A stretch of DNA of 64,000 nucleotides from Halodesulfovibrio aestuarii DSM 17919 = ATCC 29578 (GTDB taxonomy: Bacteria > Desulfobacterota > Desulfovibrionia > Desulfovibrionales > Desulfovibrionaceae): NCBI RefSeq assembly GCF_000384815.1, contig NZ_ARQF01000020.1:496001-560000 (forward strand), in the 5' to 3' direction. This document shows positions 19,631-28,484 of this stretch, one piece after another (positions within the stretch are counted from its first letter, which is position 1; the number at the start of each line of letters is the position of its first letter). The notes beneath the pieces were generated by a model. The model saw nothing but the letters and a program-made list of their open reading frames with translations. It had not been told where the DNA came from and did no database searches. The position numbers and the translations under genes were made by a program.

Positions 19631-20326
19631 CTACATTAATTCCTTAATAGGATAAATTCGTTGCAGCAGCGTGGTTTTATTTTTGCTGATGGTCAGTTGC
19701 AATGCATATACTTCACTAAAAAGCATAGATTCCGGTACAGCGAAGGTTGTAACAATTCGCTTAAATCGGTTTATACTAAAGTCCATATCCTTATCATTCG
19801 CATCAATAACGACCACTTTTCCTTCTCTGGAAATAAAAGAAAGCGTGATTGTGCCACGAATAGTTCCCTTAGCATTTTTATTGTCCAATTTAAGCGACAA
19901 TCGCAGGTTTCCACCTGTAGCTTTTTGCAATTTGAGGTTGGACACTTCAACGAGGTTGGTATCAACTATTTTCAAAATAGAAGAAAGATCAATCGGCGGT
20001 GGTAGCTCAGTTGAGGCTGACACACTCATAGAGGAGAATAGAGCCTGAAGTTCTTCAGGATCATTAGATTGCAAAATTTGTTCTATATTTTCAAGGCGTT
20101 CAACATACACTTTTAAATCGCGTAATTCTTTTTGCACGCCATGCCGTTCATTCATAAGAGCGGTATTTTTTTCCCACAATGAAAAGCTCGTAAAAATTCC
20201 GCATGCTGCCACTAACACCACGCAGAACAAAACGACCAGAAGCATTCGTAAACTAGACGAACTCACTCTGTATCGCCGTACGTTCGTATCATCACGCATT
20301 ATGAGGACACTATACTTTTCACTCAT
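19631..20326 (-). CDS. Single-pass membrane protein with coiled coil, unknown function
   Basis: Protein of 231 residues that I cannot assign to a family. It has a short cytoplasmic start (MSEKYSVLIMRDDTNVRRYRV), one membrane helix about 27-48, and a predicted coiled coil about 52-85 (heptad-like KELRDLKVYVERLENIEQIL). A beta-rich periplasmic domain fills the rest. The start and topology recall the N-terminal part of DipM/MepM-like M23 peptidases, but no peptidase motif (HxxxD or HxH) is present. Its start lies 3 bases after the stop of the L,D-transpeptidase gene, so the pair is an operon and a cell-wall role is a reasonable inference. Confidence 0.75.
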   Translation of the reverse strand: MSEKYSVLIMRDDTNVRRYRVSSSSLRMLLVVLFCVVLVAACGIFTSFSLWEKNTALMNERHGVQKELRDLKVYVERLENIEQILQSNDPEELQALFSSMSVSASTELPPPIDLSSILKIVDTNLVEVSNLKLQKATGGNLRLSLKLDNKNAKGTIRGTITLSFISREGKVVVIDANDKDMDFSINRFKRIVTTFAVPESMLFSEVYALQLTISKNKTTLLQRIYPIKELM

Positions 20327-20329
20327 CTA

Positions 20330-21589
20330 TCAGGATCTCCACTCTTCACTTACAATGACCCATTGGTCACCTTGGGGCTGTAAAACCAGTGTCTTTTGTC
20401 CTTGGTCTGCATATCCTGTACTATCTGCATAATCTTGCTTCATACGCACTACAAGCCCCCGTCGGGACATGGACATTTTAATGTCAGAAAGTACAATTCT
20501 TACAGGCTTACTTTGCTGCCAGATCTCACGCTTATGTTCCGCGATGGCCTCAACACCCCGCCGCGAACCTTGCACCGCATTGTGTGCATATCTGCTGAGA
20601 TACGCATCAACTGACTCATTTTTCCAATCTTTGATCCAACCATCAAGAAAGTTATGCACATTTGAGGCGATAGCGTCAAGATACGCCTTTTCTATACCTA
20701 TTTTCCTCTCTTTCCACTCCATACCAACGATTACAAACTCTCCAGCACTATTTTTTTGCCAGTACAAACGTCGGACACCTTGAGAAACAAGGTTCGGGGC
20801 TCGATAGTATTGATCGAACCATGTTACCCAGTAATCGGGGCCTTGGAGTACATTGACATTATTTGTCCATGTAATGATCCAGGGAAGTCGAACAAAAAGA
20901 CGTTTCTTTCTTTGAGCAAAAGCCGAAAAAGATTCACTCATACTCTTAGTAAAAGCCTCGGATGAGAACATTTTCAAAAAATCAGGAGATTTATTCCGCC
21001 ATGCGGCAAGCCACTGCTGAGCTTTTTCTTTCAACTCAACAAAGTCTGAACCTGCTTTAAAGTACGGTGCAACCTGTTCGGCTAAAATTACAGGCGTATT
21101 AATTGTTACCTTAGAATCTAGATCGGCAATATCTGGATTATTTAAAGCAATACATCCTTTTGTTTCTCTTGGAACAATAGGAGTCCCTCTTCCGTGGATC
21201 CAAATACCATGGCCGTCTTTTTCTTTAAGCTTGTCCACTGGGTTGGGGTAATTAAGAGTATACGCTTCTTTTCCGTACAAGGCGTAGTCTAACCCACTGG
21301 TACGACGATTCTCTACAAAGTAGATACCCTCAGGAGTTTTTTTGTCTCCCTCACGCTGCTTATCGCCTTTAACCTGTCCGGAACTGCAAGGAATTTTACT
21401 GGAAGAAAGTTCACTGGCTTTCTGACCAAAAAACTGAGCAAATTGTTTGGATTTATCAACCGTAACAAGCATGGGGAGCTTTGCAGCATCTTTAGTAACA
21501 ACAGCCTGCCAACCGGAAAAAGCCGGAACAACTGAAATGCTAAGCCAAAGGCAAATCAAAAAAAAGTACGAAAGCAAACGCATGAACAT
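20330..21589 (-). CDS. L,D-transpeptidase (YkuD) with C-terminal NTF2-like domain
   Basis: Periplasmic peptidoglycan cross-linking or anchoring enzyme, 419 residues. There is a signal peptide at 1-25. The YkuD domain carries the catalytic segment GIWIHGRGTP followed by TKGCIALNNPDI, with the nucleophile Cys in the [ST]xGC motif. The C-terminal half (about 205-419) contains repeated NTF2/SnoaL-like features (FVIVGMEWKERK; WVIVSEEWRS). This matches the Cds6-type C-terminal domain described for some L,D-transpeptidases. It is transcribed with the coiled-coil membrane protein. Confidence 0.88.
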   Translation of the reverse strand: MFMRLLSYFFLICLWLSISVVPAFSGWQAVVTKDAAKLPMLVTVDKSKQFAQFFGQKASELSSSKIPCSSGQVKGDKQREGDKKTPEGIYFVENRRTSGLDYALYGKEAYTLNYPNPVDKLKEKDGHGIWIHGRGTPIVPRETKGCIALNNPDIADLDSKVTINTPVILAEQVAPYFKAGSDFVELKEKAQQWLAAWRNKSPDFLKMFSSEAFTKSMSESFSAFAQRKKRLFVRLPWIITWTNNVNVLQGPDYWVTWFDQYYRAPNLVSQGVRRLYWQKNSAGEFVIVGMEWKERKIGIEKAYLDAIASNVHNFLDGWIKDWKNESVDAYLSRYAHNAVQGSRRGVEAIAEHKREIWQQSKPVRIVLSDIKMSMSRRGLVVRMKQDYADSTGYADQGQKTLVLQPQGDQWVIVSEEWRS

Positions 21590-21712
21590 CCTTATTCCGG
21601 GAGAAGCGCCCCCGCATGCCGTAAGTAATTTGAAAGCAATAGTAATTATAAATCCAAACTGACAAAGGACATGAGAGAAGCAAACTTGTCAAGAAGTTGC
21701 GACCTAATGTCT

Positions 21713-21748
21713 CAGAAAAAAAAGAGTGCTTCCATACAGAAGCACTCT
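21713..21748 (-). terminator. Terminator after pyrE
   Basis: On the minus strand the perfect 10-bp stem formed by 21723-21732 and 21739-21748 is followed by a run of eight T residues. Confidence 0.9.
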
Positions 21749-21770
21749 ATACCATCTAATTTAGAACGTG

Positions 21771-22355
21771 CTAGTTTGTAGCAAGCGCTACAAGTTCTTT
21801 ACGATCAAAGATAGATACAAGTTTGTATCCACGCTCTGCAAGTGCTTCTCGTCCACCTTCATCGCGGTCAAGCACTGCACATACGCAAGACACTTTGAGG
21901 CCGGAAGCTTCAATGCGTTCAATTGCAGTAATTACAGACCCGCCAGTGGTTACCACGTCTTCAAGCATAACAACCACGTCGCCCTCTGCAAAGTTTGCAA
22001 GTCCTTCTACACCCTGTCCGGTACCATGACCTTTAGGTTGTTTACGCACGATGAGTGCAGGAAGGTGCCCGCCCTTTTCATAAGAAATAACAGAAGTAGA
22101 ACTTACAAGGGGGTCTGCACCAAGGGTCATCCCGCCCACGCCTTTTACTTCCGCAGCATTCTCAAGGCCGCAAATCAGTTCATAAAACAGGTTACCAATC
22201 AACCAAGCACCTTCAGGGTGCAGAGCGGTCTGACGGCAGTCGAAGTAGTAATCACTCTTTTTCCCAGAGGCGAGAGTGAAGTTTCCTTCTTTATAAGACT
22301 TCTCATACAGAAGTTTTGCAAGACGTTGTTTAAGATCTGCCATTTTCCGCTCCAT
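21771..22355 (-). CDS. pyrE: Orotate phosphoribosyltransferase
   Basis: Adds the phosphoribosyl group from PRPP to orotate, giving OMP in pyrimidine synthesis. The 194 residues include the PRPP-binding loop VVMLEDVVTTGGSVITAI (about 131-148), the KSDYYFDCRQTALHPEG segment and VGGMTLGADPL. It follows purB by 20 bases on the minus strand, so a purine and a pyrimidine biosynthesis gene are cotranscribed. Confidence 0.95.
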   Translation of the reverse strand: MERKMADLKQRLAKLLYEKSYKEGNFTLASGKKSDYYFDCRQTALHPEGAWLIGNLFYELICGLENAAEVKGVGGMTLGADPLVSSTSVISYEKGGHLPALIVRKQPKGHGTGQGVEGLANFAEGDVVVMLEDVVTTGGSVITAIERIEASGLKVSCVCAVLDRDEGGREALAERGYKLVSIFDRKELVALATN

Positions 22356-22375
22356 AACGTATGTTAACTATAAAT

Positions 22376-23671
22376 CTAAGAGTTGAATACACGGTCGAAA
22401 ATCAAATCTTCGTGACGCAGGTAATAACTTGCATCAAAGATTTCATCCATCTTTTCAGAGGCAATACGCGCACTGATCTCTGGATCTTTACGAACGAGAT
22501 CTTCAAAAAGCTGCTTTGTATCCCAGCTCTCCATAGCACATTTCTGTACCATTACATATGCATCCTGACGGCCCATACCGCTCTCAACGAGTCCAAGAAG
22601 TACACGCTGCGAAAAGAAAAGTCCCATTGATCCAACAAGGTTGCGATCCATATTCTCAGGGATGACGCGCAGGTTGGAAACAAGGTTGGACAAGCGATTC
22701 AGCATATAGTTCATGAGGATAGTAGTATCCGGCATAATTACACGCTCAACAGAAGAATGACTGATATCACGTTCATGCCAGAGAGCCTGGTTTTCCATAG
22801 CGGAAACAGAGTTGGTACGAATGAGGCGGGAAAGACCTGTCAAGTTTTCAGCAGAGATAGGGTTCTTTTTATGCGGCATTGCGGAAGAACCTTTCTGACC
22901 TTTGCGGAAACCTTCCTCAGCCTCTAGCACTTCGGTGCGCTGCAGGTGACGCAGTTCAACGCAAAGACGTTCAATACCACCTGCCGCAACAGCAAGAGCG
23001 GTAAAATAAGCAGCGTAACGATCACGGTTAATTACCTGTGTGGAGATTGGATCCACAGCAAGACCAAGAACTTCACAAGTGATTGATTCAACTTCCGCAG
23101 GAATCATTGCCATAGTACCTACGGCACCGGAAATTTTCCCTACACGGATGCCTTCCACCGCAGCTTTAAAGCGCGTGTAATGGCGTTTAAATTCAGCATA
23201 GAAGCCAGCCATTTTTAAACCGAAACTTGTTGGCTCTGCATGAATACCGTGGGTACGTCCCATGCACAAACGACCTTTGTTCTCATGCGCAATGTTTTTC
23301 AGGGTCTCAAGCATTGTTTCAAAGTCTTTGAGAATGATATCACCAGCGCGGGAAAGCAGAACGCCGTTAGCTGTGTCCACAATGTCGGAAGAAGTACAGC
23401 CAAGGTGGATAAAGCGAGCCGCAGGGCCTACTTTTTCTTCTACAGCAGTGAGGAATGCAATTACGTCGTGACGAGTTGTTTCCTCAATTTCTAGAATACG
23501 GTCCACGTCAAAATCGGCCTTCTCACGAATCTGCTTCATACTTTCATCATCGATTTCGCCAAGGCGGTGCCATGCCTCACAAACAGCGATTTCAACTTCG
23601 AGCCAGACGCGGAATTTGTTTTCAAGCGTCCAGAGCTGACCCATTTCGGGGCGAGTATAACGATCGATCAT
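22376..23671 (-). CDS. purB: Adenylosuccinate lyase
   Basis: Cleaves SAICAR and adenylosuccinate to release fumarate in purine synthesis. It is 431 residues, beginning MIDRYTRPEMGQLW, with the fumarase-superfamily signature GSSAMPHKKNPI at about 264-275. The early catalytic region TSSDIVDTANGVLL and MGRTHGIHAEP are also present. The length is normal for the short bacterial class. It is upstream of pyrE in the same transcription unit. Confidence 0.97.
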   Translation of the reverse strand: MIDRYTRPEMGQLWTLENKFRVWLEVEIAVCEAWHRLGEIDDESMKQIREKADFDVDRILEIEETTRHDVIAFLTAVEEKVGPAARFIHLGCTSSDIVDTANGVLLSRAGDIILKDFETMLETLKNIAHENKGRLCMGRTHGIHAEPTSFGLKMAGFYAEFKRHYTRFKAAVEGIRVGKISGAVGTMAMIPAEVESITCEVLGLAVDPISTQVINRDRYAAYFTALAVAAGGIERLCVELRHLQRTEVLEAEEGFRKGQKGSSAMPHKKNPISAENLTGLSRLIRTNSVSAMENQALWHERDISHSSVERVIMPDTTILMNYMLNRLSNLVSNLRVIPENMDRNLVGSMGLFFSQRVLLGLVESGMGRQDAYVMVQKCAMESWDTKQLFEDLVRKDPEISARIASEKMDEIFDASYYLRHEDLIFDRVFNS

Positions 23672-23717
23672 TTTAGCGTTCTCTTACATATGGTTGTGGT
23701 TAAAGATTGCTATGCAT

Positions 23718-23743
23718 AAAAAAGGCAGCCAATACTGGCCGCC
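23718..23743 (-). terminator. Terminator after fmdB-like gene
   Basis: On the minus strand GGCGGCCA and TGGCTGCC (23736-23743 with 23724-23731) pair with one G-U, loop GTAT, followed by TTTTTT. It separates the FmdB-like gene from purB. Confidence 0.8.
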
Positions 23744-23752
23744 AAAAATTTA

Positions 23753-24022
23753 TCAAGATGCAGAAGAAGAAGAAGAATTAGAACACCCGGAAGAACCGGA
23801 TGGGATATCCTTTTTAGTGGGATTCGATGCCGCACTGTTTTTTCCATATTCGGAAACATACCAGCCACCACCTTTGAGCACAAAAGTAGTGTTAGAGATA
23901 ATACGTTCGGCTACGCCACCACAGACAGGACATGTAATAGACTCATCGCCTTCAGAGCAGGATGTAGTCCATTCTTCAAAAATTTGTTCGCAAGCATTAC
24001 AGCGATATTCATAAATGGGCAT
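23753..24022 (-). CDS. FmdB-family zinc-ribbon protein
   Basis: Small putative regulatory protein (89 residues) with the FmdB zinc ribbon: MPIYEYRCNAC at the start and CPVCGG at about 34-39, giving two CxxC pairs that bind zinc. The tail is Ser- and Gly-rich (GSSGCSNSSSSSAS), as in many homologues. The ATG at 24022 is preferred because GGAGGG precedes it closely and MPIYEY is the family start. Upstream in-frame codons would add six unsupported residues. The molecular role of the family is not established. Confidence 0.9.
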   Translation of the reverse strand: MPIYEYRCNACEQIFEEWTTSCSEGDESITCPVCGGVAERIISNTTFVLKGGGWYVSEYGKNSAASNPTKKDIPSGSSGCSNSSSSSAS

Positions 24023-24060
24023 AAAACCCTCCATCAACAAATAAACTAAAAAAAGCTAAA

Positions 24061-24093
24061 CAGCGGCTTCATTGTTAAAACATGAAACCGCTG
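24061..24093 (-). terminator. Probable terminator after the 36-residue gene
   Basis: Arms 24061-24072 and 24082-24093 form a 12-bp stem (one G-U) on the minus strand, followed by TTTAGCTTTTTTT. Confidence 0.65.
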
Positions 24094-24181
24094 CCAAGAA
24101 AAATGCCGTTTCCCAGTCTGCATAGGCAGCTGGAAAACATTATCGAACCTGTAAGCAGCCGATAATTTATCGTAAAGAAAC

Positions 24182-24292
24182 TTATGCGTTCTTAGCAGCA
24201 ATAGCTTCTTTAATACGAAGTTTCATTGCTTTTTTACGACGCTGACGACGGCGATCGAGTTCTTTCTTACGTTCATGTTTTTTATGAGCCAT
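24182..24292 (-). CDS. Small very basic protein (36 residues)
   Basis: ATG 24292 to TAA 24182 encodes 36 residues, of which 16 are Lys or Arg, in a pattern MAHKKHERKKELDRRRQRRK then a helix-like AMKLRIKEAIAA. AAGGAG lies 7-8 bases before the ATG and a terminator-like hairpin follows, so it looks like a real gene. I believe similar tiny basic proteins occur in other Desulfovibrionales, but cannot confirm this here. The composition suggests nucleic-acid or ribosome binding. It is not bS21 or THX by sequence. Confidence 0.75.
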   Translation of the reverse strand: MAHKKHERKKELDRRRQRRKKAMKLRIKEAIAAKNA

Positions 24293-24535
24293 TATAATTC
24301 TCCTTAGCAGGCTTTTCGAAAGTCGGGATAATACAGTAGATGACCGCTGTTGTCCAGCGATGCCATAGAATCACAGTTGATTCTATTTTTCATCATAAAA
24401 TCCGCTGACCAGTTCGGAACGGGGTATTTCAGCAGAATTCTCCATGTCATTCACCATATATCTTCAAGCCCCTTTTGATGCATAATAACGTGCCGCGCAA
24501 CGACTGACCACAAAACAATACAAGCCAGCACAAAA

Positions 24536-24563
24536 AAGCCCTTGAGTTCAGACTCAAGGGCTT
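24536..24563 (-). terminator. Terminator after the DUF39 gene
   Basis: AAGCCCTTGAGT (24536-24547) and ACTCAAGGGCTT (24552-24563) form a 12-bp stem with a 4-base loop. On the minus strand a TTTTTT run follows. Confidence 0.9.
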
Positions 24564-24578
24564 GAAGTATAGCAGTAG

Positions 24579-25751
24579 TTACCATGCAGGTATTTTTTCA
24601 ACCGGTTCACTCAAAAGGAACTCGCCCTTTTGAATCCATTCTTTAAGTTTGTCTGCAATTTCAAGTGAAATAGGGTAGCTGGTCATCGGTACTGACTCAA
24701 CCTTCTTACCCATAATCTCTACTTCACCGGACTTCAGTTCCTCATAGGTGCAATGTTGCAGCACACGCGGTAACCCGTTGGGATAATCATGCCCGTAATC
24801 TTTAATCGGCATCTGAATATCGCTGTCTGCAACGCCTGTATACCACGCTATTTCTTCGTTAAGAATCGGGATCGGAATACCGACACCAAGACTCATAGTG
24901 TTACCGTACCCTAAGAAACTCAGACCACGCACATATCTAGCATCCATCTGCTTCAGGTCACCTTTCAGTTCCAATGTACCGGCAGGTGAAAGCGGAATGC
25001 CGCGCTCGTTTCGTTTTGGATTAGGTACATGCTGTGTACCTGCACCAATTACGTAACCGACACCGCCGCCAAGAAATATGCGGGTACCAAGCCCAATAGT
25101 TTTAAAGAGCGGATCGTTGAATAATGGAGACAAACACCCTGCGGTTGCAAAGTTCACGTTCCGCATGTTCGGTTTTAGCGGCCCCATATACGTGTACACA
25201 ATGCGACTGGTGAGGTTCACAGCAGCATTATAGTTCTGGTAGCAGTTACGCGGGTTAAGCAACTCTGCATGTGGCAAGTCGCTCAATGTAATTTCTTTTT
25301 CATACAGTTTACGAGGATAACAGTCCGTTCCGTATGCTTCAGCACGCAATGAAACAGTGCGACCAGCAACAAGATCTTCAATAACGTTACCGCCGCCGTA
25401 TTTAAATTGCCCCGGATAAACTTTGTTGAGCGGATCATCTTCCCGCGGCTCTGTTGCACCTAAATACCCATCCACAGCGGCAAGTCCTGAATAGGCAGGA
25501 ACACCGTTGAGGGTAACTTTGGATGTTTTAATAGTAGGCGGCTCCTGCTGCCCGATATTGAAAAGAAGACCGGATGAGCACATCGGCGAAAATGTACCGG
25601 TAGTCACAACGTCTACCTCTTTGGCAGCCTTTTCTTTACCCATTGTACGTACAGCTTCAGTCATTTCTTCTGCGTTAAGTACAACAGCTTTACCGGAACG
25701 AATTCGCTCATTAATCTCAGCAATAGTTTTATTTACTTTTGTGTGTGCCAC
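24579..25751 (-). CDS. DUF39/COG1900 homocysteine biosynthesis protein
   Basis: Protein of 390 residues of the COG1900 (DUF39) family. In methanogens and sulfate reducers this family is required to make homocysteine by reductive sulfur transfer onto aspartate semialdehyde. It thereby replaces the O-acyl-homoserine route. Recognisable segments are VVTTGTFSPMCSSGLLFNIG (about 49-68), AEAYGTDCYPRK, FATAGCLSPLFNDP and FLGGGVGYVIGAGTQH. Several conserved cysteines could carry the sulfur, but I cannot say which. The usual partner with NIL and ferredoxin domains is not adjacent. RBS GGAGG precedes ATG 25751. The function is from family knowledge; MetE elsewhere in this window would supply the next step. 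Confidence 0.88.
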   Translation of the reverse strand: MAHTKVNKTIAEINERIRSGKAVVLNAEEMTEAVRTMGKEKAAKEVDVVTTGTFSPMCSSGLLFNIGQQEPPTIKTSKVTLNGVPAYSGLAAVDGYLGATEPREDDPLNKVYPGQFKYGGGNVIEDLVAGRTVSLRAEAYGTDCYPRKLYEKEITLSDLPHAELLNPRNCYQNYNAAVNLTSRIVYTYMGPLKPNMRNVNFATAGCLSPLFNDPLFKTIGLGTRIFLGGGVGYVIGAGTQHVPNPKRNERGIPLSPAGTLELKGDLKQMDARYVRGLSFLGYGNTMSLGVGIPIPILNEEIAWYTGVADSDIQMPIKDYGHDYPNGLPRVLQHCTYEELKSGEVEIMGKKVESVPMTSYPISLEIADKLKEWIQKGEFLLSEPVEKIPAW

Positions 25752-25900
25752 TTCCGCGCCTCCTCAAGGAAGATATACTTTTCATGATTGATTTGATCTA
25801 TATCAATGTTTGCAGATAACCTCAAGTAGTTTGCTTTCAAAAATGTGACTCTCGAACCATAAACCGTCTTATGTAATTTTCCCTTTATTTTCAGTCCCCA

Positions 25901-25973
25901 AAAAAAAGACAGTCCCCATTTTTCTTGCTGTAGCTTTTCAACATAGAGTTGCTACTACAAAAAAAAGACTGTC
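25901..25973 (-). terminator. Possible terminator after the REC-TPR gene
   Basis: GACAGTC (25908-25914) and GACTGTC (25967-25973) can pair across a 52-base interval that itself contains complementary bases. On the minus strand the structure is followed by a T7-8 run. The long loop lowers confidence. Confidence 0.4.
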
Positions 25974-25997
25974 AACCACGTTGCCTGAGAACAAAAT

Positions 25998-27353
25998 TTA
26001 CATGAGCGATAGAACTTTTTTTGCGCCGGCATGATTTGGATCCATTGCCAGACATATCTGCAAATGCATTTTTGCCATCACAGGATCCTCCGCTTTATAA
26101 AAGATGAGCCCCATATTGTACGCGATGGCAGTATCTGTCCGTACGAAATCTTCATTAAGCTGAACAACTTTCTTTAAGTACGCTGCAGCCTGTACGAATT
26201 CTTTACCCTCTGCGGAAGCAATGGCAATGTTATAATAAAGGTTCTCATCTCTGCGTGAGATTTGCAGTGCCCGCTTGTACTCATAGATTGCTTCACGCCA
26301 TTTCCCCTGCTTTCGCAATACAATGCCAAGGCTATTGAAGGTTTCAATATCTGCCTTATCGAGGTTATCGCCCTTGGCTCGCAATGCCTTGCGCAGATAC
26401 TGCTCTGCCCGTACAGGATCGCGCTTTTCATACGCAGAGGCAATCTGCTGGGAAACATTGCCTACATAGTCTATTGCTTCTTTATTCGCCTGCCGAAGTG
26501 CACCTTCAAAATAGATATCCGCGCTTACGTAGTTACCGAGCTCAACATAGATATGGCCAATATCCAACTTACGTTCCACATTCAGCGGGCTCATCTTGTC
26601 CAACTTTGTGAGACAATCGAGCTGCCTTTTCTTTACGCCGGCAACACCGTAAAGATCTGCCAACTTCTTAAGCGGGTCCAGAAACAACGGAGCGGAATCC
26701 CCTGCTCCAAGGTAGCATTTATGCGCAAGCTCGTATTTTTTTAACCCCTTATACGCATCACCCATAACAAGAAGTGCTGCTGAAGAATCCGGCTTTGCAT
26801 TGAGGACAGTTCTTCCGACTTTAGCGGCATCTTCGTATGCGCCCTGTTCCAGCATCGTCTTTGCAATATCAATCAGCTGCCCCATCTTTCCCTGCGGTTT
26901 GATGCTATGCGCAACTTTCTCAATAAAAGTATTAATCGCTATTGGCTTGGTAATAAAGTTGTCCGCCCCGAGTTCATGCAACAGTACGAACTGCTCACGC
27001 GGCGCTTCGGTCATCGTAATGAACACCTTGCATTGTTTATAATCTTCCTTGATCTTACGAACAAGAAAAGCCATTTCTTTATCCCTGTGGATACGTTCAA
27101 TAAAAACTAACAGTTTTTTCCCGGCAGCAAGCTCTTTTCTAATTTGTTTAAGGGACTCTTCAACAGTACTGACTTGCGAAAAACACTTATTTCGCAATCC
27201 AAGATGCTTGTTGAGTGTTTGTCGCAAAAGCGCTGTAAAGTTGGTATCTTCAGTCAAGACTATAGCATATCCATTTTTCTTAGAAAAAAAGTCTACTATG
27301 CTAGCCTCGAACTTTCGAAATTCCATTTTAGCTAAAACACTTTCCATCGACAT
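25998..27353 (-). CDS. Receiver-like domain fused to TPR repeats
   Basis: Protein of 451 residues. The N-terminal ~150 residues fold like a receiver domain: the acidic patch sits at TEDTN and the conserved Lys is in FITKPI. However, the strand that should carry the phospho-acceptor Asp reads LLVFIERIH, with Glu in its place, so normal phosphorylation is doubtful. From about 160 to the end it is built of TPR repeats (for example EDAAKVGRTVLNAKPDSSAALLVMG; WREAIYEYKRALQISRRDENLYYNIA). Likely a protein-interaction adaptor. GGAG lies close to ATG 27353. It appears monocistronic. Confidence 0.8.
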   Translation of the reverse strand: MSMESVLAKMEFRKFEASIVDFFSKKNGYAIVLTEDTNFTALLRQTLNKHLGLRNKCFSQVSTVEESLKQIRKELAAGKKLLVFIERIHRDKEMAFLVRKIKEDYKQCKVFITMTEAPREQFVLLHELGADNFITKPIAINTFIEKVAHSIKPQGKMGQLIDIAKTMLEQGAYEDAAKVGRTVLNAKPDSSAALLVMGDAYKGLKKYELAHKCYLGAGDSAPLFLDPLKKLADLYGVAGVKKRQLDCLTKLDKMSPLNVERKLDIGHIYVELGNYVSADIYFEGALRQANKEAIDYVGNVSQQIASAYEKRDPVRAEQYLRKALRAKGDNLDKADIETFNSLGIVLRKQGKWREAIYEYKRALQISRRDENLYYNIAIASAEGKEFVQAAAYLKKVVQLNEDFVRTDTAIAYNMGLIFYKAEDPVMAKMHLQICLAMDPNHAGAKKVLSLM

Positions 27354-27680
27354 AAAAGCTCCAGCCCGGGCTAATTCTATCTAGACACTATCACAATCTT
27401 GCAATGGTTATTCTGCGTGCAAGCCTGATGTAAAAATGAGGTCGTAGCCGCCTCAGTGATGCGTTATCGAAATCCTTCTACAGATAACAGAATGCACTGT
27501 GGCCTTAAAGAAAGGTAGTGTGAATTATTGTGATACAGCTTTTAACAATCTATCAATATAGATAGTTTGCTATTCTGGAAGATAAAATTTCCATCTTACT
27601 TACTGTGTGCGGCACTAGGTTAATATGTGTTAATTAAAGTATCAACACCAAAAAAATGTTATTCACTATTACAAAGGTGA

Positions 27681-28484
27681 CTACAGCCTTGCACCACAAC
27701 GCTTACAGTAAACAGCATCATGGGCATGGTCACTCGTCCCGCATGAACTACATGTCATTCCTTGCAACTTTTTTTTAACGTCAGAGAACTCTTGTGAAAT
27801 AACCCCAGCGAGCACAACAATCATACTGTAGCCAATCAACATAATTAATGATGCAACAGCCTTACCTAGAACAGTCTGAGGGGTTATGTGGCCATACCCA
27901 ACTGTAGTCAACGTGACAATTGCCCAATAAATTGAGATCGGGATGGATGTAAAACCATTCTCCTGCCCCTCGATGACATACATCAGTGTCCCGAAGATCA
28001 CTACGAGTACCATAATCCATAACGAGAGTACCGCTATCCTGCGTCTACTGTTCAGTAAAATCTGCATCATTAAATGCGTATCGTTCAAATACTGCAATAA
28101 CTTTACAAGACGTAGTATCCGCAACACACGGAAAAGACGTAATAATGCCAAAGAGGGAAAGAGGGGAAAAATGATTGTGATCCATGTCGGGGCAATAGAA
28201 AGCAAGTCTATCACACCGAAAGTACTGAACATATACGATTTAGATGAGGGTGAACACCACGCACGAAGTAAATATTCTATGGTGAAAAGAACAGTAAAAA
28301 AAAATTCCAAATAATTTACCGCATACCAATATTCTGCAGCCACAGAAGGAATTGAATACGCAAGTACAACGAACACTGACATCACAATGCTTACGATAAG
28401 CAGAAGGTTAAAGACCTTGCCCGGGAGTGTATCCTGCAAGTACATTGTATTGTATACAATCTGCTTTATTGATCTTCGTTTCAT
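27681..28484 (-). CDS. Voltage-gated-type potassium channel with C-terminal zinc ribbon
   Basis: Six-helix ion channel subunit of 267 residues. Helices S1-S6 are visible. S4 carries a positively charged array (RLFRVLRILRLVKLL at about 117-131), and the pore loop contains the potassium selectivity filter TLTTVGYGHITP (about 192-203). The C-terminus ends with two CxxC pairs (CSSCG and CKRCG), a zinc ribbon instead of the usual RCK domain. Its cytoplasmic ribbon may aid tetramerisation or sensing; that is inference. The gene stands alone with its own flanks. Confidence 0.9.
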   Translation of the reverse strand: MKRRSIKQIVYNTMYLQDTLPGKVFNLLLIVSIVMSVFVVLAYSIPSVAAEYWYAVNYLEFFFTVLFTIEYLLRAWCSPSSKSYMFSTFGVIDLLSIAPTWITIIFPLFPSLALLRLFRVLRILRLVKLLQYLNDTHLMMQILLNSRRRIAVLSLWIMVLVVIFGTLMYVIEGQENGFTSIPISIYWAIVTLTTVGYGHITPQTVLGKAVASLIMLIGYSMIVVLAGVISQEFSDVKKKLQGMTCSSCGTSDHAHDAVYCKRCGARL

